From assembly GCA_031272305.1 (NCBI GenBank), contig JAISUA010000083.1, positions 1 to 7,604 of the forward strand: a DNA stretch of 7,604 nt, read 5' to 3'. A program made the translations under genes and the position numbers. The notes under the pieces were generated by a model. That model did no database searches, was not told where the DNA came from, and worked only from the letters and a program-made list of their open reading frames with translations. Source of the stretch: Clostridioides sp. GTDB lineage: Bacteria > Bacillota > Clostridia > Peptostreptococcales > Peptostreptococcaceae. Position 1 is the stretch's first letter; every line of letters begins with the position of its first letter. Positions 1 through 5,088 of the stretch are shown piece after piece.

Positions 1-127
1 ATCAGAACTTAAGGATTCACAAAAAGACGTGTTCAATCAAAAAAATATAAAGAGCATAGTAAGAGTTGGTGGAGAAGTAAAAGAAAACATAGTCAATAGC
101 ATAGCAGGCTTATTGGCAAATAAATAA
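1..127 (+). CDS. C-terminal end of an unrecognised protein (5' truncated by window edge)
   Basis: The frame starting at base 2 is open from the window edge to a TAA at 125-127 and gives 41 residues that end in SIAGLLANK. The piece is charged at first (SELKDSQKD) and then more hydrophobic, with a VRVGGEVKENIV segment. That codon pattern looks coding, and the stop is followed within about 30 nt by a strong promoter for the next gene, so this gene ends here and is not co-transcribed from that promoter. I do not recognise the family. No obvious hairpin terminator lies between the stop and the promoter, so some readthrough into the T-box leader is possible. Confidence 0.6.
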   Translation, partial: SELKDSQKDVFNQKNIKSIVRVGGEVKENIVNSIAGLLANK

Positions 128-157
128 GAATTGAATTAAAAAAATGAAAAAAAGTTA

Positions 158-186
158 TTGACATCTGAAAAAAAATAGATTATCAT
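158..186 (+). promoter_or_regulatory. Sigma-A type promoter of the asnA T-box leader
   Basis: A perfect -35 box TTGACA (158-163) is separated by 17 bp from the -10 box TATCAT (181-186). Transcription should start near 193, just upstream of the first conserved T-box nucleotides. This is the best promoter match in the window. Confidence 0.85.
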
Positions 187-192
187 ATTGAT

Positions 193-485
193 TATATTTA
201 AAAACTGTGAAGGGAAGAGTAGTTACAAAAAGTAGTTGCTAGAGAGTCAGTGGTGGTGGAAGTCTGATAACGAGGTTTGTAATGAAGAACGTCCTAGAGT
301 TTCTAACCGAAAGATTATTAATTGAGTAGACTTAGACGGAACCAATCCGTTATCATATTGGATTGTATCGATCTAGAAATATGGATCTGTACAAGTGAGA
401 GAGTTTATTTTTGATAAACTAATTTGGGTGGTACCGCGGAATTTCAGCCTTTCGTCCCTGTATACAGGGATGGAAGGCTTTTTTA
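193..485 (+). promoter_or_regulatory. T-box riboswitch, asparagine specificity, controlling asnA
   Basis: Several conserved T-box parts occur in the right order. The basal part of Stem I pairs 202-206 with 298-302 and 211-213 with 293-295. The AGAGAG and GGTGG distal-loop elements are at 241-260. Later come the CCGTTAT element near 347-353, the GTGAGAG element near 395-401, and the T-box core GGGTGGTACCGCGG at 426-439. The specifier trinucleotide is AAC at 288-290, preceded by GAAG and followed at the usual distance by the 3' strand of basal Stem I. AAC is an asparagine codon, which matches the downstream asnA. Uncharged tRNA-Asn should pair with AAC and with TGGT at 429-432 and so favour the antiterminator. 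Charged tRNA allows the terminator at 446-484 to form. Confidence 0.95.
446..484 (+). terminator. T-box intrinsic terminator (attenuator)
   Basis: A 15-bp stem pairs 446-460 with 465-479 through a TATA loop, using two G-U wobbles. A run of T at 479-484 follows. The 5' arm lies directly after the T-box core, so antiterminator and terminator are close alternatives. Confidence 0.93.
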
Positions 486-493
486 AATTAAAA

Positions 494-538
494 AAAGACT
501 TATTATATTGTATATAAGTTCCAACAGTATAAGTCTTT
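494..538 (+). repeat. Inverted repeat in the asnA leader, after the T-box terminator
   Basis: AAAGACTTAT (494-503) and ATAAGTCTTT (529-538) are perfect 10-bp inverse complements around a 25-nt loop. No T run follows, so this is not an intrinsic terminator. A competing inner pairing (CTTATTATA with TATATAAG) is also possible. Its role is unknown. The same AAGACTTAT/ATAAGTCTT arms recur at 3825-3871. Confidence 0.6.
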
Positions 539-588
539 GAAGGAGTAAGATGCTTTGATTTTCGTTATCTAACTTCACAACTTGATTC

Positions 589-626
589 GAGAAGAAATTT
601 TTATTTTACAATAAAATTTTCTTCTC
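589..626 (+). repeat. Long hairpin just upstream of the asnA ribosome binding site
   Basis: A 17-bp stem with one mismatch pairs 589-605 with 610-626 through a TTAC loop. It ends 14 nt before the AGGAG at 641-645. It is AT-rich and has no T tract, so it is more likely an mRNA stability or processing structure than a terminator. That role is inference. Confidence 0.6.
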
Positions 627-653
627 ATACTATAATAAAAAGGAGAAATTGAT

Positions 654-1676
654 ATGAAGCAAGAAATTACAGATTCTAAAACACTAGTAATACCTAAAGA
701 TTACAAGACGACTTTGGGATTAATTGAAACACAAAAAGCTATTAAAGGGCTAAAAGATTGTTTTCAAACAAATCTTAGTAAATCTTTGAACCTTACAAGA
801 GTATCTTCACCGTTGTTTGTACTTCCAGAAACAGGTATCAATGATAATCTAAATGGAGAAAAAGCTGTAAGTTTCGATATTCCGACTTTATCTAAAAATG
901 CAGAAGTAGTTCAATCTCTTGCAAAATGGAAAAGATTCGCTCTGAAAAAATATGGATTTGAATCAGGTGCAGGTCTTTACACAGATATGAATGCCATAAG
1001 AAAAAATGAAGAGCTAGACAATTTACATTCTCTATATGTTGACCAATGGGACTGGGAACTTGTAATTGAAAAATCTGAAAGAAATATTGAAAAATTAAAA
1101 GAAATCGTAAATAAAGTATTCAATGTATTTAAAGAAGTAGAAGAATTTGCGTTTGTTAATTATGGAATAGAAAAAATACTTCCAGAAGAAATTCATTTTA
1201 TGACAACACAAGAATTGCTTGATAAATATCCAGAACTTACTCCAAAAGAAAGAGAAAGTGCAATAATCAAGGAAAAACAAGCAGTATTTCTAATGAAAAT
1301 AGGTGGTCAACTTTCAAACGGAGAAATACATGACGGAAGAAGTCCAGACTATGATGATTGGGATTTAAATGGTGATATTTTATTTTACAATCCTGTATTA
1401 GACGATGTTATAGAATTGTCATCAATGGGAATCAGAGTAGATGAAGAAGCACTTGACAGACAATTAAAAATACGTGGTTGCGACGATAGAAGAGAGCTGG
1501 ATTACCATAAGATGCTTATGAATGGAGAGCTTCCTTATACAATAGGAGGAGGAATAGGACAATCAAGAATTTGTATGTACTTCCTTAGAAAAGCACATAT
1601 TGGCGAAGTACAAGTAGGAATATGGCCAGAAGAAATGGTTGAAGAATGCAAAAGAGCAGGAGTAAACTTGTTATAA
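654..1676 (+). CDS. asnA: Aspartate--ammonia ligase (asparagine synthetase A)
   Basis: This cytosolic enzyme makes asparagine from aspartate, ammonia and ATP (giving AMP and PPi). It has the class II aminoacyl-tRNA-synthetase-like fold. The product is 340 residues, close to the roughly 330 of characterised AsnA. Family landmarks are KWKRFAL (91-97), DMNAIRKNE (111-119), the acidic YVDQWDWE (128-135), HDGRSPDYDDW (226-236), IELSSMGIRVD (253-263), and the motif-3-like GGGIGQSR (298-305) with its arginine for ATP binding, then VGIWPEE (321-327). The ATG at 654 has AGGAG at 641-645, 8 nt upstream. The gene is alone in its transcription unit and sits under an asparagine-type T-box, which independently supports the call. 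It looks intact. There is no terminator-like hairpin directly after the stop before the queT promoter region. Confidence 0.97.
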   Translation: MKQEITDSKTLVIPKDYKTTLGLIETQKAIKGLKDCFQTNLSKSLNLTRVSSPLFVLPETGINDNLNGEKAVSFDIPTLSKNAEVVQSLAKWKRFALKKYGFESGAGLYTDMNAIRKNEELDNLHSLYVDQWDWELVIEKSERNIEKLKEIVNKVFNVFKEVEEFAFVNYGIEKILPEEIHFMTTQELLDKYPELTPKERESAIIKEKQAVFLMKIGGQLSNGEIHDGRSPDYDDWDLNGDILFYNPVLDDVIELSSMGIRVDEEALDRQLKIRGCDDRRELDYHKMLMNGELPYTIGGGIGQSRICMYFLRKAHIGEVQVGIWPEEMVEECKRAGVNLL

Positions 1677-1682
1677 AATTTA

Positions 1683-1711
1683 TTGTATTTACCAAAAGTT
1701 TGATGTATAAT
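1683..1711 (+). promoter_or_regulatory. Probable promoter of the preQ1 riboswitch-queT transcript
   Basis: TATAAT at 1706-1711 is a consensus -10 box. A weaker -35, TTGTAT (1683-1688), lies 17 bp upstream. Initiation near 1718 would place the riboswitch about 25 nt into the transcript. Confidence 0.6.
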
Positions 1712-1740
1712 AAATGTGGTCAAAAAAATACTTATCAAAT

Positions 1741-1781
1741 AAGACAGTTCGTAACCATCCTGTCTCAAAACAAAACTAGGA
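1741..1781 (+). promoter_or_regulatory. PreQ1-I riboswitch
   Basis: P1 pairs AGACAG (1742-1747) with CTGTCT (1760-1765). The loop contains GTAACC (1751-1756), and the A-rich tail CAAAACAAAACTAGG runs from 1766 to 1780. The loop CC can pair with GG at 1779-1780 to close the H-type pseudoknot. The layout closely follows the well-known Thermoanaerobacter tengcongensis preQ1-I aptamer (loop GTAACC, tail AACAAAACAAGG). It stands before queT, a member of a gene family known to be controlled by preQ1 sensors. When preQ1 binds, expression should fall. Confidence 0.88.
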
Positions 1782-1782
1782 A

Positions 1783-1803
1783 TCTATAGAGTTAATCTAT
1801 AGA
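1783..1803 (+). promoter_or_regulatory. Hairpin between preQ1 aptamer and terminator (possible switch element)
   Basis: TCTATAG (1783-1789) pairs with CTATAGA (1797-1803) in a 7-bp stem. It begins two bases after the pseudoknot GG. An alternative pairing, AACT (1774-1777) with AGTT (1790-1793), would disrupt the aptamer tail, so the segment could belong to the expression platform. It does not overlap the terminator stem, and I cannot draw a convincing full antiterminator. Confidence 0.45.
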
Positions 1804-1807
1804 AATT

Positions 1808-1835
1808 AAAGATGGTGATTTACACCATCTTTTTT
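1808..1835 (+). terminator. Intrinsic terminator in the queT leader (preQ1 attenuator)
   Basis: AAAGATGGTG (1808-1817) pairs perfectly with CACCATCTTT (1823-1832) through a 5-nt loop. A T run reaches 1835 and is followed by more T after one A. It lies between aptamer and ribosome binding site, as expected for preQ1-dependent transcription attenuation. Confidence 0.88.
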
Positions 1836-1857
1836 ATTTTTTACGGGAGGTGATAGT

Positions 1858-2379
1858 ATGGAAAATATATATAAAAAAATTAATGAAAATGATGCCACAT
1901 CATCTACAAAAAAACTTGCTGTGTCTGCTATCGTGATAGCTCTATATGTTGTTGTGATGGCACTTACACAAAGTTTTGCATTTGGAGCAGTTCAAATTCG
2001 TATAGCTACAGCACTTTATTCATTATCTTACTTTTTTCCATTTCTAGTATTGCCTTTGGGACTTGCAAATGTTGTATCGAATTTATTATTTGGTAACCTT
2101 GGACTTTTGGATATTATCGGAGGAGGATTAGTTGGAATCATAGCAGCATTTTTGATTTCATTGATTAGAAAGAAAAATTTGAATAAAAATTTTGTTATTC
2201 CTGTGATAATATTCATACCAGGTTTGGTCGTTCCTATATGGTTGTCAGTACTTTTGAAACTACCATATCCACCACTTGCACTAAGCCTTTGTCTAGGTGA
2301 AGTCATACCAGCTATTGTTGGAAGATTTATGATTGGAACTCTAAGTAATAGAGTTTTAAATTCTGGAAATTTTAAATAG
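1858..2379 (+). CDS. queT: QueT family transporter, queuosine-precursor substrate-binding (S) component
   Basis: This is a 173-residue integral membrane protein of the QueT (COG4708) family, thought to be the S component of an ECF-type importer for preQ0/preQ1 or a related precursor. About five hydrophobic segments can be seen (roughly residues 20-38, 52-71, 84-103, 112-133 and 139-163). Family-like features are ALYVVVM after the first basic stretch, AVQIRIATAL (44-53), NVVSNLLFG (71-79) and LLDIIGGGL (83-91). The ATG at 1858 has a near-perfect GGGAGGTGAT Shine-Dalgarno (1845-1854). The energising ECF module (EcfA, EcfA', EcfT) is not in the window and would be shared from elsewhere. The preQ1 riboswitch upstream fits a feedback-controlled importer. 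The exact substrate is not decided by sequence. Confidence 0.9.
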   Translation: MENIYKKINENDATSSTKKLAVSAIVIALYVVVMALTQSFAFGAVQIRIATALYSLSYFFPFLVLPLGLANVVSNLLFGNLGLLDIIGGGLVGIIAAFLISLIRKKNLNKNFVIPVIIFIPGLVVPIWLSVLLKLPYPPLALSLCLGEVIPAIVGRFMIGTLSNRVLNSGNFK

Positions 2380-2383
2380 AAGT

Positions 2384-2503
2384 GAAAAAATATTTTTAAT
2401 AGTGTAAAATAGTTTGTGTAAACTTTTTCTTAGACTTTGAAAAAGTATGAAAGTCTAGTATTCTTAAAAGTTTACACAAAAATATTGACACTGTTATTTT
2501 TTC
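2384..2503. mobile_element. Inverted-repeat element, MITE-like, with IS256-type terminal repeats (putative)
   Basis: Nested complementary arms fill the queT-queF gap: 2384-2392 with 2495-2503 (9 bp), 2398-2405 with 2488-2495 (one G-U), 2413-2427 with 2466-2480 (15 bp, perfect), and 2431-2438 with 2450-2457 (8 bp, perfect). Read inward, both ends start AGTGT and share TTTGTGTAAACTTTT, which makes a terminal repeat of about 27 bp that resembles IS256-family ends. TATTTTT lies directly outside both sides (2391-2397 and 2495-2501) and could be a target duplication, though it is low-complexity. There is no coding capacity. The alternative is a long intergenic hairpin that terminates queT transcription. 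Confidence 0.55.
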
Positions 2504-2513
2504 GGAATTTAGT
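2485..2513 (+). promoter_or_regulatory. Candidate queF promoter with its -35 inside the inverted-repeat element
   Basis: TTGACA (2485-2490) lies in the right arm of the element and points towards queF. TTTAGT (2508-2513), a 4/6 match to the -10 consensus, follows at 17 bp. IS256 ends are known to supply outward -35 boxes, so a hybrid promoter is plausible, but the -10 is weak. Confidence 0.4.
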
Positions 2514-2549
2514 CAAATAAAAAGATTTATTAAATAAGCAAGAACACTT

Positions 2550-2587
2550 ATGACTTCAGTCATGGAGGTTCAAAGAGGAAAGAGGAG
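2550..2587 (+). promoter_or_regulatory. queF leader: small hairpin and purine-rich repeated Shine-Dalgarno sequences
   Basis: ATGAC (2550-2554) pairs with GTCAT (2559-2563). Three Shine-Dalgarno-like segments follow: GGAGG (2564-2568), AGAGGAA (about 2574-2580) and AGAGGAG (2581-2587). The last is 5 nt before the ATG and decides the start. The earlier ones may act as ribosome stand-by sites. Confidence 0.4.
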
Positions 2588-2592
2588 AAAAT

Positions 2593-3075
2593 ATGCGTGA
2601 TGATTTAGAGTTAAATTCTCTTGGAAATAAAAATGTAAAGTATGATTTTGGTTACAATCCTGATATTTTAGAAAGTTTTGATAATAAACATCCTGACAAT
2701 GATTATTTTGTTAAATTCAATTGTCCTGAATTTACAAGTCTTTGTCCAATCACAGGACAACCTGATTTTGCAACTATTTATATATCTTATGTTCCTGATA
2801 AACTAATGGTTGAAAGTAAATCATTGAAGTTGTATTTGTTTAGTTTTAGAAATCATGGAGATTTTCATGAGGATTGCGTAAATATAATTATGAAAGATTT
2901 AATAAAATTAATGCAACCTAAATATATAGAAGTTTGGGGAAAATTCACACCAAGAGGTGGAATATCAATAGACCCATATGTAAATTACGGAAAAGAAAAT
3001 ACAAAATGGGAAGAAGTAGCATTTAATAGGTTAGCTAATCACGACTTGTATCCAGAAAAAGTTGACAATAGATAG
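2593..3075 (+). CDS. queF: NADPH-dependent 7-cyano-7-deazaguanine (preQ0) reductase, type I
   Basis: QueF reduces the nitrile of preQ0 to the aminomethyl of preQ1 with two NADPH, a step on the way to queuosine in tRNA. The protein is 160 residues, the size of the single-domain Bacillus type (T-fold). The active-site signature SLCPITGQPD (49-58) carries the nucleophile Cys51 and the general-acid Asp58. The QueF motif ESKSLKLYL (74-82) and FHEDC (91-95), with its substrate-binding His-Glu, follow. The ATG at 2593 has AGAGGAG 5 nt upstream. The gene follows queT in the same direction but is separated by the inverted-repeat element, so it may be partly uncoupled from the riboswitch. With QueT it forms an import-and-reduce salvage pair. 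No queC, queD or queE is present in the window. Confidence 0.96.
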   Translation: MRDDLELNSLGNKNVKYDFGYNPDILESFDNKHPDNDYFVKFNCPEFTSLCPITGQPDFATIYISYVPDKLMVESKSLKLYLFSFRNHGDFHEDCVNIIMKDLIKLMQPKYIEVWGKFTPRGGISIDPYVNYGKENTKWEEVAFNRLANHDLYPEKVDNR

Positions 3076-3144
3076 ATATTGAAAATTTTTACATTCTAAT
3101 GTTAACTCAAATATTTTATTATATTTTAGATTATGTGATACTAT

Positions 3145-3246
3145 AAAAAGCTGATGAAATTATTTTTAGATTTATTCTTTGCTTTCACACTTCTTGTAAA
3201 TGAAAGCTTAAATAGAATCTATCAAATAACATTCATCAGCTTTTTT
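3145..3246. terminator. Large bidirectional terminator between queF and the TSCPD gene
   Basis: A perfect 14-bp outer stem pairs 3145-3158 (AAAAAGCTGATGAA) with 3232-3245. It has T tracts on both strands (3241-3246 on plus, complement of 3145-3149 on minus). The interior is itself folded: TAGATT (3167-3172) pairs with AATCTA (3216-3221), and GCTTTCA (3181-3187) with TGAAAGC (3201-3207). The convergent genes on each side fit shared termination. The length is unusual for a simple terminator. Confidence 0.75.
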
Positions 3247-3333
3247 GCATACATATCCAAACTATCTGTAAGAACTATACATATAACTTTTTTATATACA
3301 TATCCAAATTATCTGTAAGAACTATACATATAG
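3240..3333. repeat. Two tandem 47-bp repeats, abutting the TSCPD stop codon
   Basis: Unit 1 (3240-3286) and unit 2 (3287-3333) match at 43 of 47 positions. The differences are at 3247, 3248, 3262 and 3286. Each unit begins with C and six T, so unit 1 includes the T tract of the preceding terminator. The array ends one base before the minus-strand stop codon. Confidence 0.9.
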
Positions 3334-3585
3334 CTATTTATTCAATACTTCTTGTAATGCTTTTGAAAATTGATCTGGACATGATGTTCCTTTTGAGCCA
3401 CATTGTATTCCTTGTAATTTTTCCTGAACATCTTCTGCTTTTTGTCCGATTACTAAACTTCTAAGTCCAAGTAAATTGCCTGCACATCCACCTACAAAAT
3501 CAACATCTGTGATAACACCGTTATCATCAATTTCAAATTTTATTTCTCTGCAACAAACACCTGATGGCTTGTAACTTCTTTGCAT
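3334..3585 (-). CDS. Small TSCPD-domain protein of unknown function
   Basis: The 83-residue protein ends with the signature GTSCPDQFSKAL (66-77), which names the TSCPD domain (also found as a C-terminal domain of some ribonucleotide reductases). It is a stand-alone member of the small cysteine-rich family (TIGR03905-like). Other conserved points are VCCREI (10-15), VGGCAGN (31-37) and a Cys at 62. The five cysteines (11, 12, 34, 62, 69) suggest metal or redox chemistry, but that is inference. The start is supported by AGGAGG on the minus strand (complement of 3595-3600), 9 nt before the ATG. Two TATAAT-like -10 boxes lie upstream on the minus strand (3621-3626 and 3615-3620), neither with a clear -35. 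It is convergent with queF and intact. No function is assigned. Confidence 0.88.
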   Translation of the reverse strand: MQRSYKPSGVCCREIKFEIDDNGVITDVDFVGGCAGNLLGLRSLVIGQKAEDVQEKLQGIQCGSKGTSCPDQFSKALQEVLNK

Positions 3586-3824
3586 AAATTAAAACCTCCT
3601 AAATTACATTTAATATTATAATTATACACTATTTTTTAGAAAAATAAAAATTATATCTACAGCTAGAGTGCCAATGAAATAATAGAACTCCTGTTTACTA
3701 TTCTATTCACTTAGTTAAAAAAAGATATCGAAATATGAAAAATAAAAATAAAATTTTTACCAAATTAATAATAACATTATTAGCATTATTACATAAAATA
3801 ATAGAGATAGAAGTAATTCTTAAT

Positions 3825-3871
3825 TTAAGACTTATAAGAAGTTGAAATAAAATCAAGGTAATAAGTCTTGA
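3825..3871. repeat. Inverted repeat sharing arms with the asnA leader hairpin
   Basis: TTAAGACTTAT (3825-3835) pairs with ATAAGTCTTGA (3861-3871) over 11 bp with one G-U, around a 25-nt loop. The nine-base core arms are identical to those at 495-503 and 529-537. No T tract follows. Confidence 0.55.
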
Positions 3872-3881
3872 TATTCGAACG

Positions 3882-3910
3882 TAAATTTTCGTTTTTTCAA
3901 CGAAAATTTA
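3882..3910. repeat. Perfect 12-bp inverted repeat
   Basis: TAAATTTTCGTT (3882-3893) and AACGAAAATTTA (3899-3910) are perfect inverse complements around a TTTTC loop. It lies upstream of the propeller gene promoter and could be a protein binding site or an RNA hairpin. No T run follows on the plus strand. Confidence 0.6.
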
Positions 3911-3972
3911 GTTCTCATAATAATAATATCGGTACTATAATATTTAGAAAAGTTAGTTTTAATTTAATCTTA

Positions 3973-4001
3973 TTGAGAGTTCAAAGAAAAATATTTATAT
4001 T
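3973..4001 (+). promoter_or_regulatory. Promoter of the beta-propeller gene
   Basis: TTGAGA (3973-3978), a 17-bp spacer, and TATATT (3996-4001) each match the consensus at 5 of 6 positions. Initiation near 4008 gives a leader of about 37 nt to the TTG start at 4045 and lies downstream of any earlier in-frame start. Confidence 0.65.
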
Positions 4002-4044
4002 ATCATGTCTTGTTAAAATTCTTGGTCATCAGGGGGTGGGGTCA

Positions 4045-4881
4045 TTGGGAATTTATCTTTCCGATTTTTTTAAAAACGTTCTTATAAAGTTGAACGAAAA
4101 CACTTTGGAGTATGAGAAAACTTTATATTTGGATAAAAATATTTTTCCGAATAGTATTTTTCCAGACGAAGTAAATGGTTTTATACTTATACCAAATAAA
4201 CCGGATGGATTGTTGTATAAGGTTGATAATTTGACTGGAAAAGTTGTGCAAACAGTTGAGATTGGAGGAGCACCAAATAATATTATAAAATCGGGGAAAC
4301 ATTTTTTTATTTCGTCGCTTGATTCTAATAGTGTGTATGTTTTGGAAGAAGAGTATTTAATACCATCTCACCTGATAACTATAGGCGAAAAACCAAGTGC
4401 AATTGATTATTTTGATAAAAATAAGGAGCTTTACGTTGCGTGTGAGCATTCAGTCTATGTTATTGATACTTGTAGTAAGGAAGTTAAGAGAAAGGTAGAA
4501 TTTGATGCGATTTTTTGGGAATTAAAGATTAATAAGAAAAAGGAAGAGATGTATTTATCTACATTTGATTCAAAGATAAGAGTAATAGATATGAATAATT
4601 TTGAAATAAAAAAAGAAATAGAAGGATTTGGTTTTGTAAATGAAATCTTAGTGGATGAGGATAAAAATATTGTTTATATTTCTGACCTTATTGAAGAGAA
4701 AATAGTTATTTTTAATTATGAGAAATTCGATGTTTTGAAAAAAATTAGTTTAGGATTCTCACCAGAAAAAATCTTCATAACAAAAAATGGACTTCATCTT
4801 ATCGTAAAAAATTCTTATGAGAACTGCATAAAAATAATCAACACAGATGAATTTTGTTTAGAGAAAGAAATACATCTATAA
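4045..4881 (+). CDS. Cytosolic seven-bladed beta-propeller protein (YncE/YVTN-like), unknown function
   Basis: The protein is 278 residues and made of seven repeats of about 40 residues. Each has a strand like LYVA or VYIS, then a turn and VYVIDT- or IRVIDM-like strand, then a KEVKR- or EIKKE-like strand. These are the blades of a YVTN/YncE-type propeller. The blades begin at GIYLSDFFKN, directly after the proposed TTG start, and the last ends at the C-terminus, so the propeller is complete. The TTG at 4045 has AGGGGGTG (4031-4038) with GGGGG 8 nt upstream and a good promoter at 3973-4001. The frame is open further back to 3868, but that extension (residues rich in F, R and I) has no domain look. 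No signal peptide or membrane segment is seen. Neighbours give no clue, since both flanks are transcriptionally separate. Binding partner or substrate is unknown. Confidence 0.8.
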   Translation: MGIYLSDFFKNVLIKLNENTLEYEKTLYLDKNIFPNSIFPDEVNGFILIPNKPDGLLYKVDNLTGKVVQTVEIGGAPNNIIKSGKHFFISSLDSNSVYVLEEEYLIPSHLITIGEKPSAIDYFDKNKELYVACEHSVYVIDTCSKEVKRKVEFDAIFWELKINKKKEEMYLSTFDSKIRVIDMNNFEIKKEIEGFGFVNEILVDEDKNIVYISDLIEEKIVIFNYEKFDVLKKISLGFSPEKIFITKNGLHLIVKNSYENCIKIINTDEFCLEKEIHL

Positions 4882-5006
4882 TAGAAAAAAAATATATATA
4901 GATACTTAGTTATATAGAAAATATATATACAGATGTTTAACTATAGAAAAAATATATTGGAAATACTAGTACCTTTTTGTTAAGATTAAAGAGAAATGAA
5001 TAAATT

Positions 5007-5067
5007 TTGTAGAAAGCAGCTTAAAGTTGTAGAAAGCAGCTTAAAGTTGTAGAATGTCAGCTTAAAG
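5007..5067. repeat. Three tandem copies of a 20-21-bp repeat
   Basis: TTGTAGAAAGCAGCTTAAAG occurs identically at 5007-5026 and 5027-5046. A third, 21-bp variant lies at 5047-5067 with AATGTCAGC in place of AAAGCAGC. There are no spacers between units. It sits upstream of the AhpD-like/radical SAM operon. Confidence 0.9.
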
Positions 5068-5088
5068 TTAAAATACAGTATCATATTT

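Larger units (their letters stand above)
3601..4030. other. Gene-poor AT-rich stretch between divergent genes
   Basis: I see no credible gene here. It holds the minus-strand promoter region of the TSCPD gene, a weak hairpin (AATAGAA 3681-3687 with TTCTATT 3701-3707), two stronger inverted repeats (listed separately at 3825-3871 and 3882-3910), and the promoter of the propeller gene. A 36-codon ATG frame at 3735-3845 starts like a signal peptide but has no ribosome binding site. Confidence 0.6.

Noticed and set aside
605..636. Internal asnA promoter (TTTACA with TATAAT at 631-636)
   Set aside because: The spacer is 20 bp, too long, and the -35 lies inside a hairpin loop. The T-box promoter explains expression better.
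1535..1768. Minus-strand open frame of 77 codons over the end of asnA
   Set aside because: It lies mainly opposite a clearly conserved gene, with no family resemblance. It is a shadow frame, like the similar minus-strand frames opposite queT and arsS.
2504..2592. A second preQ1 riboswitch before queF
   Set aside because: No class I, II or III consensus could be fitted. Only a 5-bp hairpin and purine-rich sequence are visible.
2550..2600. 16-codon ORF overlapping the queF start (ATG 2550 to TGA 2598)
   Set aside because: The ATG has no Shine-Dalgarno and sits in a hairpin. The frame is composed of the purine-rich Shine-Dalgarno repeats, so chance is the simplest explanation.
3735..3845. 36-codon frame beginning MKNKNKIFTKLIITLLALL, signal-peptide-like
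   Set aside because: There is no Shine-Dalgarno before the ATG, and the hydrophobic look follows from AT-rich codons. It could be a decayed leader but cannot be supported.
3868..4044. N-terminal extension of the propeller protein from the upstream TTG
   Set aside because: It lacks a good ribosome binding site, lies mostly upstream of the best promoter start point, includes a 12-bp inverted repeat, and adds no recognisable blade.
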